64,000 nucleotides of DNA from Bacteroidota bacterium. Its GTDB lineage: Bacteria; Bacteroidota; Ignavibacteria; Ignavibacteriales; Melioribacteraceae. The notes beneath the pieces were generated by a model. It worked only from the letters and a program-made list of their open reading frames with translations. It was not told the DNA's origin and made no database searches. The first letter of the stretch is position 1. Every line of letters starts with the position of its first letter. This document shows positions 9,580 through 17,918 of this stretch, piece after piece. Both the position numbers and the translations under genes were made by a program. The stretch is taken from contig JAEXOD010000012.1 of the NCBI GenBank assembly GCA_023447335.1, positions 1 through 64,000 on the forward strand, written 5' to 3'.

Positions 9580-10653
9580 TTAAACTTTTTTAGATTTTAT
9601 ATTATATTCTTTTTCGTCAAAATTTGTGTGAACCATAAATTCACCCAATAAACCTGTCGAAAAGAATTGAATACCTACAATAATTAATAACATACCCAAG
9701 AAGAGTAAAGGACGATTACTTAAAGCAACGTGATGAAAGTACCATTCATAAGATAAATACAAACTAATTACAAATCCGATAAAAAATGATAATGCACCTA
9801 AAAATCCGAATAAATGCATAGGACGTTTTGTATATCGGGTGGTAAACATAACGGTAATAAGATCAACAAAGCCTTTAAAAAATCTTGATATGCCAAATTT
9901 TGTTTTTCCGTATCTGCGCGCATGGTGTTTTACAGCAATTTCACTAACTGTAAATCCTTGCCATTTTGCCAATACCGGTAGATATCTGTGCATTTCGCCG
10001 TAAACTTTAATACTTTTAACGACCTCTTTACGATATGCTTTAAGTCCGCAGTTAAAGTCGTGTAATTTAATTCCACTCATCATTCCGGTAATTGAGTTAA
10101 AAAGACGAGAAGTGTATTTTTTTATAAACGGGTCATAACGTTTCTTTTTCCAACCGCTAACAAGATCGTACCCTTCGTTAATTTTTGAAATTAAATTTGG
10201 TATTTCTGCGGGGTCGTCTTGTAAATCAGCATCCATTGTAATAACTATATCGCCGGTTGAATGGCTAAATCCTAATGACAAAGCTGCAGATTTACCGTAA
10301 TTTTTCCTAAAACTTATATATTTAATATTTCTATCGTTTTGACAAAGCTCTTTAATTACGTTCAGTGAATTATCAGTGCTTCCGTCATCAACAAATATTA
10401 TCTCATAATCAGGTTTCCCCATACTGTTGATAGAGGACATAATTTCTTTATATAGAGGATTGAGAGATTCTTCTTCGTTAAATAAAGGAACTATGATAGA
10501 TATCTTGTATCTTTCGACACTTTTAGTTTTAATTGGGCGCGTATCGGCTGTTGAATCTGCATTAGGTTTTCTTTTGGGTCTATAAAACCGGCGCGGCTTC
10601 GTTCCTTTCTGGACATTATTGTTCTGCTGAGAGTTCTGTTGATTGTTTTCCAA
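9580..10653 (-). CDS. Glycosyltransferase family 2, membrane-anchored (polyprenyl-phosphate type)
   Basis: I start this protein at the TTG at 10653 (357 residues), preceded by AAGGAA. An upstream ATG at 10722 is in frame, but a good promoter (10692-10723) lies inside that extension. After a basic, Gln/Asn-rich leader comes the GT2 catalytic domain: ISIIVPLFNEEESL, IIFVDDGSTDNS and the DXD-type ITMDADLQDDP. Two C-terminal transmembrane segments follow (LFGFLGALSFFIGFVISLYL and LLFLGMLLIIVGIQFFSTG). This layout is that of DPM1/GtrB/ArnC-like enzymes that load sugars on undecaprenyl phosphate. It is the first gene of the three-glycosyltransferase operon. Confidence 0.9.
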   Translation of the reverse strand: MENNQQNSQQNNNVQKGTKPRRFYRPKRKPNADSTADTRPIKTKSVERYKISIIVPLFNEEESLNPLYKEIMSSINSMGKPDYEIIFVDDGSTDNSLNVIKELCQNDRNIKYISFRKNYGKSAALSLGFSHSTGDIVITMDADLQDDPAEIPNLISKINEGYDLVSGWKKKRYDPFIKKYTSRLFNSITGMMSGIKLHDFNCGLKAYRKEVVKSIKVYGEMHRYLPVLAKWQGFTVSEIAVKHHARRYGKTKFGISRFFKGFVDLITVMFTTRYTKRPMHLFGFLGALSFFIGFVISLYLSYEWYFHHVALSNRPLLFLGMLLIIVGIQFFSTGLLGEFMVHTNFDEKEYNIKSKKV

Positions 10654-10691
10654 GATTTTCCTTACTTTGGTATTCTTAAAATATTTAAACT

Positions 10692-10723
10692 CAAAATTAA
10701 AAGAATAATATAATAAAATCAAA
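10692..10723 (-). promoter_or_regulatory. FCB-type promoter for the glycosyltransferase operon
   Basis: Read on the minus strand, TTTG (10720-10723) is separated by exactly 20 nt from TAATTTTG (10692-10699). This matches the Bacteroidota-type consensus TTTG/TAnnTTTG. Transcription would begin near 10685, downstream of the in-frame ATG at 10722, which favours the TTG start at 10653. Confidence 0.6.
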
Positions 10724-10811
10724 TAATTTGGCTAAATAAATTCGTTACATTTTTTTACTTTTTAGTTAGATTTAATTTTTTTATCTTTTAAGTTAATAAA
10801 AAAATACTTTT

Positions 10812-12362
10812 ATGAAAATTAATCCCAAACGTAAAATAGGGTTTTTACTTGTAATAATCATCATTTTACCAATTTTAATGTTTTCGGCTTATCAACTGTA
10901 TAATTTAAACGAAGATGCCAAAGGCATTCAACAAATGTATGATAACCAAATTGAGTCAATACTTTTTTCGATAAATCAATTTTCAGAAGATTATATTAGC
11001 AGAAAACGTGCAGAGCTTGAAAACATATTGTTTTTCAGCAAATCTGATTTAATTGAACAGAATATTGAAATATTCTTAAATAAAAATGAACCTATAAAGT
11101 ACATAACAATTATTGATACTTCTTGTAATTTAATCGGCATTTATGGTGGAAATCTTGATTCTTCTAAAAACAAATTTGAAATTATTGCTCAAGAAAATAA
11201 AGGGAAGCTTGAACGGTTAATTAGATATAAAAAAGCAAATTACGATAAAATTGAACCAATTGTTCTTAATCAAGAATGTATAATTGAAAGTTTTGTTATC
11301 AGTGGTAATAACGAGTATAAAATTGCATTTTTAACTATTGATTTACCAAAGTTTATTAATTCAGTATTAGATCCTCGAATTAGACGATCTTTGGTTAATA
11401 ACTTTTTTATAAGTCTAAAAAATATAGATACCGGAAAAGAGATTTATAATAGTTTAAGTTTTAGAAGTGAAATTATACCCGAAAAATATAATGATATGTG
11501 GTTATTTCCAAATTTGAAAGCGGGTATTGAGCTTAAAGGAGAAACAATAAAAGAACTAGCAAACAAAAGAACAAAATATTATTCTATTATCATTGCCGGT
11601 TTATTAATCTATGTTTTCGGAGGAATACTTTACATCTTTTTAAGTACGGGGAAAGAACTGGAATTAGTTAAAATGAAAACGGAATTTATTGCAAATGTTT
11701 CTCACGAGCTACGAACGCCTCTCGCTTTAATTAGTATGTACGCCGAAACATTGCAGATGGGGAGAATAAAAGATGATTCAAAAAAAGCAGAATATATTAA
11801 TACAATTGTAAAGGAAACTTCAAGGCTAAATAAATTAGTTAATTCAATTCTAAATTTCTCGAAAGCGGAAGCAGGGAAACGTGAATTTAAACTTGGTGAA
11901 GAGGAGCTAGGCGAGATATTAGAGGAAACATTGGAATTATATCACAAACAGCTAATAGAAAAAGGATTTGAAATAAAATATTTTGGCGCGGATGATTTTT
12001 TACCTATTTTTTGTGATAGGGAAGCTGTTAAGGAAAGTATTATAAATATATTAGATAATGCAGCCAAATATAGCGGCAATAGTAAAAGAATTGATGTAAA
12101 GACTGAAATAGATAATAATTACTGTTCGGTTTTAATTACTGATTACGGAATAGGGCTAACGGATGAGCAAAAAAATAAAGTATTTGATAAATTTTATAGA
12201 GCTACTTCAGTAGATGTACACAATACAAAAGGAACAGGATTAGGGTTATCAATAGTAAAGCATATAATAGATTACCACAAAGGTACTATTACTGTTAAAA
12301 GTAAAATTAACGAAGGAAGCACTTTTAAACTTAGCTTTCCGATATATAAAAAAGGAGTATAA
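10812..12362 (+). CDS. Sensor histidine kinase
   Basis: This 516-residue membrane kinase has a transmembrane helix at about 10-30, an extracytoplasmic sensor region of about 220 residues, and a second helix at about 257-277. There is no recognisable HAMP domain before the catalytic core. The dimerisation/phosphoacceptor motif FIANVSHELRTPLAL places the phosphorylated His at 298. The ATPase domain shows NILDNAAKY (N box), DYGIGL (G1) and GTGLGLSIVKHI (G2). The response regulator starts 2 bp after its stop, so the pair forms one two-component system. The signal is unknown; the sensor region shows no family I recognise. Confidence 0.92.
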   Translation: MKINPKRKIGFLLVIIIILPILMFSAYQLYNLNEDAKGIQQMYDNQIESILFSINQFSEDYISRKRAELENILFFSKSDLIEQNIEIFLNKNEPIKYITIIDTSCNLIGIYGGNLDSSKNKFEIIAQENKGKLERLIRYKKANYDKIEPIVLNQECIIESFVISGNNEYKIAFLTIDLPKFINSVLDPRIRRSLVNNFFISLKNIDTGKEIYNSLSFRSEIIPEKYNDMWLFPNLKAGIELKGETIKELANKRTKYYSIIIAGLLIYVFGGILYIFLSTGKELELVKMKTEFIANVSHELRTPLALISMYAETLQMGRIKDDSKKAEYINTIVKETSRLNKLVNSILNFSKAEAGKREFKLGEEELGEILEETLELYHKQLIEKGFEIKYFGADDFLPIFCDREAVKESIINILDNAAKYSGNSKRIDVKTEIDNNYCSVLITDYGIGLTDEQKNKVFDKFYRATSVDVHNTKGTGLGLSIVKHIIDYHKGTITVKSKINEGSTFKLSFPIYKKGV

Positions 12363-12364
12363 TT

Positions 12365-13063
12365 ATGCCTCGTATATTAATTGTTGAAGATGAAGAAGCA
12401 ATGCGTAACGGATTAAAGGATAATTTGGAATTTGAAGGGTATGAAACTGAAACCGCCGAGGACGGAAAAATCGGGTTATCAAAAATTAATAACAATCAAT
12501 ATGATTTAATTATTATGGATGTTATGATGCCTAATCTTAGCGGATTTGAAGTATGTAAAAAAATACGCGCTGCAGGAAATAAAACACCGGTTATTTTGTT
12601 AACTGCCAGAGGTGAAGAGATTGATAAAATTTTAGGTCTTGAGTTGGGTGCCGATGATTATATAACTAAACCTTTTAGCGTTAGAGAATTAATAGCAAGA
12701 ATTAAAGCAGTTTTACGCCGTACGGAAAATACAAATGTTGAAATAAGCGATAAACATGATGATTTTTTGATTTTAGGAAGATTAAAACTTGATTTTGTGA
12801 ATTACGCAGCATATGAAAACGAAAATGAAGTTTCAATGACTCATCGTGAATTCGAACTAATAAAATATCTTTATTCAAGAAAAAACCAAACAGTGAGTAG
12901 AGATGATTTATTAAAAAATATTTGGGATCAAAACGTTTTTACTACAACCCGCACAATCGATAATTTTATTGTGAAGCTTCGCCAAAAAATGGAAGAAGAC
13001 CCGAATCATCCTAAAATTATTCTTACAGTTCACGGTATCGGATATAAGATGATAGCCAAATAA
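12365..13063 (+). CDS. OmpR/PhoB-family response regulator
   Basis: The 232-residue protein has an N-terminal receiver domain with acidic residues VEDEE, phosphoacceptor Asp52 (IIMDVMMPNLSG), the conserved Thr in LLTARGEE and Lys in YITKPFSVREL. The C-terminal winged-helix DNA-binding domain includes MTHREFELIKYL and the typical ending TVHGIGYKMIAK. It is the cognate partner of the kinase encoded immediately upstream and probably controls transcription of targets outside the visible operon. The next gene is 800 bp away, behind mobile-element sequence. Confidence 0.95.
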   Translation: MPRILIVEDEEAMRNGLKDNLEFEGYETETAEDGKIGLSKINNNQYDLIIMDVMMPNLSGFEVCKKIRAAGNKTPVILLTARGEEIDKILGLELGADDYITKPFSVRELIARIKAVLRRTENTNVEISDKHDDFLILGRLKLDFVNYAAYENENEVSMTHREFELIKYLYSRKNQTVSRDDLLKNIWDQNVFTTTRTIDNFIVKLRQKMEEDPNHPKIILTVHGIGYKMIAK

Positions 13064-13144
13064 GCCTTTTGTTTATTCTTTTTTTGCCGGCGAATAATTT
13101 AAATTATGACAAAAATATATTTTAGTTAAATTATTTATTTTATT

Positions 13145-13671
13145 GGGGCTGTATAATAACAATACTTGAGGTAAATTTTCTGAAGATTAATAATGATTTT
13201 TATTGTGAGTTAAAATAGAATTATTCCCCAACCACTATTTGAAAATAGGGTAATTATATAGATAAATAACTAATTTTAGCTATAATAAACAAGTGTATTT
13301 CAATTAGGGACTGTATCAAAAGTGGCTGTTAAAATAAAATAGTCACGTTTTGAGATTAAGAACTCACCCTCATTCCCTCTCTTAAAAAGAGAGGGATGAC
13401 GCAGTGATTTCTGTAACTACATATATCAATGCAAGATACAGCCTTAGAGCGAAGTTATTATCCCCTCTCTTATTCAGCATTCAGATTAAGAGAGGGGCTA
13501 GGGGTGAGTTAATTTTTAAATCAAAACGGCTGCATTTTTTATTTTGATACAGCCCTTAATCAAACCCCGCTAAAACATGATTAAACGGGTAATATTAAAA
13601 ATATAGTGATTTTACAATGAGTGAGAAAATGCTCAATAAAAACAAAAAAACAGGCTTTTAATGCAGCACTC
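13145..13671 (+). mobile_element. MITE-like element, family A copy 1 (interrupted)
   Basis: The left end GGGGCTGTATAATAACA and the degenerate right end (AACAGGCTTTTAATGCAGCAC) match the copy at 25464-25748 along most of the length. Shared blocks include TTATTCCCCAACCACTATTT, ACAAGTGTATTT, AAACGGGTAAT and AACAGGCTTTT. Without the inserted element at 13307-13556, this copy is about 277 bp. It has no open reading frame of its own, so it is a non-autonomous element or other small dispersed repeat. The right terminal repeat has decayed more than in the other copy. Confidence 0.75.
13307..13556 (+). mobile_element. MITE-like element, family B copy 1, nested in family A
   Basis: The 250-bp element is bounded by inverted repeats GGGACTGTATCAAAA and, reversed, AGGGCTGTATCAAAA. 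TA is present directly on both sides (13305-13306 and 13557-13558), which suggests a TA target duplication. Inside are two hairpins built on CCCTCTCTT/AAGAGAGGG. A second copy in inverted orientation lies at 53347-53586. There is no coding capacity. It interrupts the family A element at a point where the other A copy is continuous. Confidence 0.8.
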
Positions 13672-13740
13672 TTATTAATAGCGGAATAATGGGATTAGGT
13701 TAGGGAAATTTGATAAATAAAGTTTTTGTTCGCCATATTA

Positions 13741-13759
13741 GTTTGATAATTCGTCAAAC
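13741..13759. promoter_or_regulatory. Palindrome, candidate activator site upstream of sigma54 promoter
   Basis: A perfect inverted repeat GTTTGA-N7-TCAAAC lies about 50 bp upstream of the -24 element at 13808. Enhancer-binding proteins that work with sigma54 usually bind dyads upstream of the core promoter, so the position and symmetry fit. No matching regulator gene is visible nearby. Confidence 0.4.
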
Positions 13760-13807
13760 AAGTCGAATTTATCCGGTAAATAACAACTATTCTTAGGAAT
13801 ATTGTTA

Positions 13808-13823
13808 TGGCACGACAATTGTT
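13808..13823 (+). promoter_or_regulatory. Candidate sigma54 (RpoN) promoter for the DUF2202 gene
   Basis: TGGCACG at 13808-13814 followed by ACAA and TTGTT at 13819-13823 matches the -24/-12 consensus TGGCACG-N4-TTGCW with a single mismatch (TTGT for TTGC) and correct GG-to-G spacing. It ends 45 bp before the start codon at 13869, and a GGAG ribosome-binding site lies between. No other convincing match was noticed in the window. Confidence 0.55.
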
Positions 13824-13868
13824 TTATCCCCTAAAACAATTTTATTAATAAATACCGGAGAAGTTAAA

Positions 13869-14525
13869 ATGAAAAAAATAATGATAGTTGCCGCAATGAT
13901 AATTGGTATTATTTCACAAGGTTGTAGTAATGAAGTAACCGATAATCAAAACCAATATTCTGAAAATAGTATGAATTATCAAGAATCAATTACTGAAGAA
14001 TCTCTTTACAAGCTCGCTTACGAAGATTTAAGCGATGCAGAAAGAGAAAGTTTGATATTTATGAGAGAAGAAGAAAAACTAGCAAGAGACGTTTATAAAA
14101 CATTTTATGAAAAATATAATATGCCGATATTTCAAAATATTTCGAACAGCGAGCAAGCACATACTAATGCAATTAAATATTTGTTAAATAAATATTCTAT
14201 TCCTGATCCGATAGTTAAAGATGTGAGAGGTGTTTTTACAAATCCGGAATTACAGACTTTATATAATTCATTAATAGAACAAGGTTCGGTTTCAGATATT
14301 GAAGCGCTAAAAGTAGGAGCATTAATTGAAGAAGTAGATATTTTGGATATTCAAAGCGGACTGCAAATTATTGATAATAATGATATAATATTTGTTTATA
14401 ATAACCTAAGAAAAGGGAGCATAAACCACCTTAAGGCATTTGTTAGAAATCTCTCTTTTAGAGGTTATAATTATGTTCCGGTTAAATTATCGATTGAGGA
14501 ATATAATTCTATTATGAATCAATAA
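13869..14525 (+). CDS. DUF2202 ferritin-like lipoprotein
   Basis: The 218-residue protein has a signal peptide and a lipobox ending in GCSNE (about Cys19), so it is secreted and probably lipid-anchored. The mature part holds the DUF2202 domain with its signature LIFMREEEKLARDVY followed by NSEQAHTNAIKYLL. The Glu and His residues here resemble the four-helix ferritin-like metal-binding pattern. DUF2202 proteins are small periplasmic or extracellular proteins of unknown function. The gene is monocistronic, has a clear GGAG ribosome-binding site, a candidate sigma54 promoter and a strong terminator, so it is an independently regulated unit. Confidence 0.85.
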   Translation: MKKIMIVAAMIIGIISQGCSNEVTDNQNQYSENSMNYQESITEESLYKLAYEDLSDAERESLIFMREEEKLARDVYKTFYEKYNMPIFQNISNSEQAHTNAIKYLLNKYSIPDPIVKDVRGVFTNPELQTLYNSLIEQGSVSDIEALKVGALIEEVDILDIQSGLQIIDNNDIIFVYNNLRKGSINHLKAFVRNLSFRGYNYVPVKLSIEEYNSIMNQ

Positions 14526-14543
14526 ATGTAATAATCATATAAA

Positions 14544-14576
14544 TAAAAAAGCTGTCAAAAAATGACAGCTTTTTTT
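14544..14576. terminator. Bidirectional intrinsic terminator
   Basis: The stem AAAAAAGCTGTCA/TGACAGCTTTTTT with a five-base A loop lies between the DUF2202 gene and the convergent aldo/keto reductase gene. The flanking A and T tracts let it act in both directions. Confidence 0.85.
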
Positions 14577-14600
14577 ATAATTTTATACTTATTAATTTGG

Positions 14601-15572
14601 CTAATTTTTAAATAAATCTCTAATAAAATTAAATTCTTCATCGGTTAACGGTTTATCTTGAGCACTTAAATTAATAATCACTTGATTTAAATTTCTAAAA
14701 CCGGGAATAACCGCACCAACAACATTATAATGTAATAAATATTGTAACGCAGCTCTAGCCAAGTCTTTTATATCACTGCCGAATTTAGTTTTTAATGCTT
14801 CAACTTTGGGTTCAATTTTAGCTAGATAATTTACAGTAAATCTTTCTGCATTTTTTCTATGGTCTCCTTCTTCAAACTGAGGAGGATTATTTTTATTATA
14901 TTTATCTAATAATATTCCTTGTGCAACCGGTCCGAATGCAATAAAGGAAATTTGTTTTTCTTCCAGAAGTTTTCGAACGGGTGTGCCGTCAGCAATATAA
15001 TGGTCATCAATTGCATTGGCGGAGCTTTGTATAACTATCGGTTTTACTTTTGGAATCAGTTTTAAAAAATCATCATTGCTGTAGGCAGATTGACCGATAT
15101 GTCTAATCTTCCCCTCTGCTTTTAATTTGTATATTTCTTCGACTGCATCGTCAAGATAACAATCGTTCAACCCAAAATTTCCGTGATGAAAATAATATAA
15201 GTCAATTACATCACGATTAAGATTTTTAAGCGACTGCTCACATTGATGACGAATATTTAACGGGTCATATGCGTGTTGAGCCGTACCGCTAAACCACCCG
15301 ACTTTTGTAGCAATAGTAACATCCTTTGTTTTATTTCCTAAAAATTTAGCCAGCATACGTTCTGCTCTACCGTTTCCATAAACATCCGCATTATCAAAAT
15401 GAGTTACGCCGTTATCCAAAGCATAAAAAATGGCTTCTTTTACATCATTTTCGTCAACGTCTGCCCAGCCGTTTGGCTTTCCTTCGGACCAATTTCTCCC
15501 TCCCAATGTCCAGCAGCCCAAACTAATTTCAGATACAACTAAATCGCTAGTACCTAATTTTCTATATTTCAT
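14601..15572 (-). CDS. Aldo/keto reductase
   Basis: This 323-residue cytoplasmic NADPH-dependent oxidoreductase has a TIM-barrel fold. The catalytic tetrad is visible: Asp60 and Tyr65 in THFDNADVYGNG, Lys90 in IATKVGWF, and His129 or 130 in YYFHHGN. The C-terminal GAVIPGFRNLNQV is the cofactor-binding region seen in AKR families. The physiological carbonyl substrate cannot be predicted. It lies 10 bp downstream of a lipoprotein gene on the same strand and shares a bidirectional terminator with the DUF2202 gene. Confidence 0.92.
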   Translation of the reverse strand: MKYRKLGTSDLVVSEISLGCWTLGGRNWSEGKPNGWADVDENDVKEAIFYALDNGVTHFDNADVYGNGRAERMLAKFLGNKTKDVTIATKVGWFSGTAQHAYDPLNIRHQCEQSLKNLNRDVIDLYYFHHGNFGLNDCYLDDAVEEIYKLKAEGKIRHIGQSAYSNDDFLKLIPKVKPIVIQSSANAIDDHYIADGTPVRKLLEEKQISFIAFGPVAQGILLDKYNKNNPPQFEEGDHRKNAERFTVNYLAKIEPKVEALKTKFGSDIKDLARAALQYLLHYNVVGAVIPGFRNLNQVIINLSAQDKPLTDEEFNFIRDLFKN

Positions 15573-15582
15573 AATGTTTTTC

Positions 15583-16182
15583 CTATCGAATATCCCAATT
15601 TCTGTGAATTATTATTTTACCGTCATAAGGGTTAATTACCATTTCTTCGCCGCTAGCTTTGTAATTGTCTTCGTAATTCATTTCACTTTTTACGCTAAGA
15701 ACATACCAAACATATTTTGCATATTCCGGAGACCACATGAAATCAATTTTCCATGGTTTAATACCTTTATTCATTCCATTTGTAATAGCTATTTGTTCAG
15801 CTTCGTTTGGTGTAATATTAAAAGTACCGTCCTCAGGTGAGTCCTTACAATCCGGTATTCCGATAATTTCGTATTTTTCGATTACTTTGCCGTTAATATC
15901 AGTAGTAAAAACTATCGGTTCTTTTATATAATCTTTTTCGGGAATTGTTAAAATATAGTGAAGTTCAAAATAGTCGCCGATTTTTTTTGAATTAATATAA
16001 TCGGGAAATATATAATTATCATAAAATGGTTCACCGGTTTTTTCAATAATGTAATTAGCCGCATTATTTATGGCGGATTCGCTAAATTCAAAATCATAAG
16101 AGTTTTTTAAACAAGTTTTACAATAACAACCGGTTAAAAAAATAATTGTTATAAGTGCAAAAAATAATTTTTGTTTTTCCAT
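15583..16182 (-). CDS. Hypothetical lipoprotein, PepSY-like
   Basis: The 199-residue protein starts with a signal peptide and lipobox IFLTGCYC (Cys19), then another Cys pair close behind (KTC). The mature part has the look of a PepSY-type fold: two repeats of a helix-strand pattern, one ending VFTTDINGKVIEKY and one ending EEMVINPYDGKIIIHR, where the GKII-type beta-hairpin recurs. PepSY-like lipoproteins often act as protease-inhibitory or metal-related envelope proteins, but this remains inference. It precedes the aldo/keto reductase by 10 bp and is probably co-transcribed with it. Confidence 0.6.
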   Translation of the reverse strand: MEKQKLFFALITIIFLTGCYCKTCLKNSYDFEFSESAINNAANYIIEKTGEPFYDNYIFPDYINSKKIGDYFELHYILTIPEKDYIKEPIVFTTDINGKVIEKYEIIGIPDCKDSPEDGTFNITPNEAEQIAITNGMNKGIKPWKIDFMWSPEYAKYVWYVLSVKSEMNYEDNYKASGEEMVINPYDGKIIIHRNWDIR

Positions 16183-16337
16183 TTATTTACTATATTTAAA
16201 TAATTGATGAATAAAAATAATAAAAAATTAAATATTTTGGGTTATATTTCGATAATATATTAAGATAATTTTTTTTTATTTAAAAATTACTTATTTTTGT
16301 AATTATAGTTTATTTATAAAATTTACAGGTTAACAAA

Positions 16338-16745
16338 ATGGCTGAAGCAGAAAAGACGAAACCTAAATTATTAATAGTTGAGGACGATTTTGAAAATCAA
16401 AAATTTCTTCAAATATTTTTAAAAAGGAAATTTGCTTTACAGATATGTGATTCTTCAGAAACATTTTACGAAAAGTTAAATAACGATAAGTTTGATATTA
16501 TATTAATGGATATTTCGCTTCGCGGTAAAAAAGACGGTTTACAGCTAACAAGAGAACTGCGCGAGATGGACGAATATAAAAATCTTCCTATTGTTGGGCT
16601 TTCTGCTCATGCTTTTCAACGTGATAAAGATAATGCTTATAATGCCGGGGTTGATATATTTTTAACTAAACCGGTACAAAATGATGTGTTAATGGAAACA
16701 TTAATTAAAACATTAGAGCAAAAATCAGGTATTGTTGTAGAATAA
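16338..16745 (+). CDS. Single-domain response regulator (CheY-like)
   Basis: The 135-residue product is a lone receiver domain: acidic cluster VEDDFEN (Glu15, Asp16, Asp17), phosphoacceptor Asp58 in IILMDISLRGKKDG, Ser in VGLSAHAF and Lys in FLTKPVQND. There is no output domain, so it should act by protein contact, for example in a phosphorelay or on a motility or kinase partner. No kinase gene is adjacent. A TATTTTTG box at 16292-16299, about 40 bp upstream, matches the FCB -7 consensus but lacks a clear -33 element. Confidence 0.92.
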   Translation: MAEAEKTKPKLLIVEDDFENQKFLQIFLKRKFALQICDSSETFYEKLNNDKFDIILMDISLRGKKDGLQLTRELREMDEYKNLPIVGLSAHAFQRDKDNAYNAGVDIFLTKPVQNDVLMETLIKTLEQKSGIVVE

Positions 16746-16773
16746 ATTCGCAAAATTTAAATGGGCAAAGGAT

Positions 16774-16800
16774 AGTTGTGTTTTATATCACAACTTTATT
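16774..16800 (+). terminator. Probable terminator of the CheY-like gene
   Basis: The inverted repeat AGTTGTG/CACAACT (16774-16780 and 16789-16795) is followed by an AT-rich T tract, 28 bp after the stop codon. Confidence 0.55.
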
Positions 16801-16888
16801 TAAATTCTATATTTTGTAGAAAATCTGCGTAACATTTTTATTATTCCCTCGTCTTAATAACAAGAAAAACAATAAATTTGGAGATAAA

Positions 16889-17767
16889 ATGAAAATCAAA
16901 GTATTTCTTATTTTAATATTATTAAGTTCTTTAACTTTTTCTGATATTTTCGCTCAGAAGTATCATAAAAAAGTGGACAAAAAGAAATTTAGAGTAAATG
17001 TAGAATTTGATGAAGACACAAGACCTTTTATGGAACTTGGTTATGGTTTAACAGAATTCAAACACAAGTCTTTTTCTGATGATTTTGCAAAAGTAGGGAA
17101 TGCAGAAATTAAAATAGGTAGAAGATATTTAGATAGTTGGGATGATGAAGGCATTACGGAGATGAGAGATGAATTTATATTCTTCGGTGTTAACTCGTTA
17201 GACCTTAAGGATAAAAATGCAGAAGGCTTAGGTTCAGAAATGATTAATTTTGGGTTTGGTATGAAAGAAGGTTACGGTTACGAATTTGGGATAGTTAATA
17301 TAACACCATATTTCGGAGGTGCCTTTACTTGGAATAAATTAAACATGAAAAATTTACCTGATACTTCATTAGGTGTTTCACAACAAAGCGATTATAAAAT
17401 TTTGGATAGATATAATAAATCACTTCGTTTCGGTCAGCGCGTAGAAGGAGGTTTAGCAATCGGATTGAATAAAACTTTCTTTGTAGATGCAAGTTACCAA
17501 GCCAATGTTGTATTTCCGAGAGTTATGACTTGGAAACATTTAGGTAGTTTAATGATAGAAGTAATCGGAATAGGAATAGCAGATTCGTTTGTAGATGAAG
17601 TTAGTGATGCATCTCCCGTAGCAGCTCCTATTATTAACTTTTTATTGAAAAATGGTATTGCTTACGGTTTTTATATGTTACAAAAAGATAAAATGAATTA
17701 TCCTTTTAACAGCGAAACTCCTTTAACTTACGAAACTTTTAAAGTAGGTGTCACTTTAGTATTTTAG
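16889..17767 (+). CDS. Hypothetical outer-membrane or periplasmic protein
   Basis: The 292-residue protein has a Sec signal peptide ending near residue 22 (SDIFAQ). The mature region is rich in alternating aromatic/Gly strands (GYGYEFGIVNITPYFGGAF, FGQRVEGGLAIGL, FFVDASYQANVVF) and ends with a strand terminating in Phe (TFKVGVTLVF), a common outer-membrane barrel ending. No family is recognised. The start is supported by GGAG upstream. It stands alone between two terminators, so it is likely a monocistronic envelope gene. Confidence 0.65.
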   Translation: MKIKVFLILILLSSLTFSDIFAQKYHKKVDKKKFRVNVEFDEDTRPFMELGYGLTEFKHKSFSDDFAKVGNAEIKIGRRYLDSWDDEGITEMRDEFIFFGVNSLDLKDKNAEGLGSEMINFGFGMKEGYGYEFGIVNITPYFGGAFTWNKLNMKNLPDTSLGVSQQSDYKILDRYNKSLRFGQRVEGGLAIGLNKTFFVDASYQANVVFPRVMTWKHLGSLMIEVIGIGIADSFVDEVSDASPVAAPIINFLLKNGIAYGFYMLQKDKMNYPFNSETPLTYETFKVGVTLVF

Positions 17768-17797
17768 AATAAATTGATTTTGAATCTAATTTTGATT

Positions 17798-17836
17798 AAA
17801 CCCTCGTATAAAGACAATTTAACGAGGGTTTTTTTA
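17798..17836 (+). terminator. Intrinsic terminator
   Basis: The stem AAACCCTCGT/ACGAGGGTTT encloses a 14-base loop and is followed by a run of seven T's, about 30 bp after the stop of the gene at 16889-17767. Confidence 0.85.
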
Positions 17837-17918
17837 TTGAAACTAATCAATAAAATTGGGAACAACAATCTCGATATTTTTTTTTATCTTTGCATATACT
17901 TAATAAAATTAAAATGTT

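Noticed and set aside
13145..13671. Small RNA or riboswitch in the 13-kb gap
   Set aside because: The hairpins belong to repeat elements with terminal inverted repeats that recur elsewhere, so a mobile origin explains them better.
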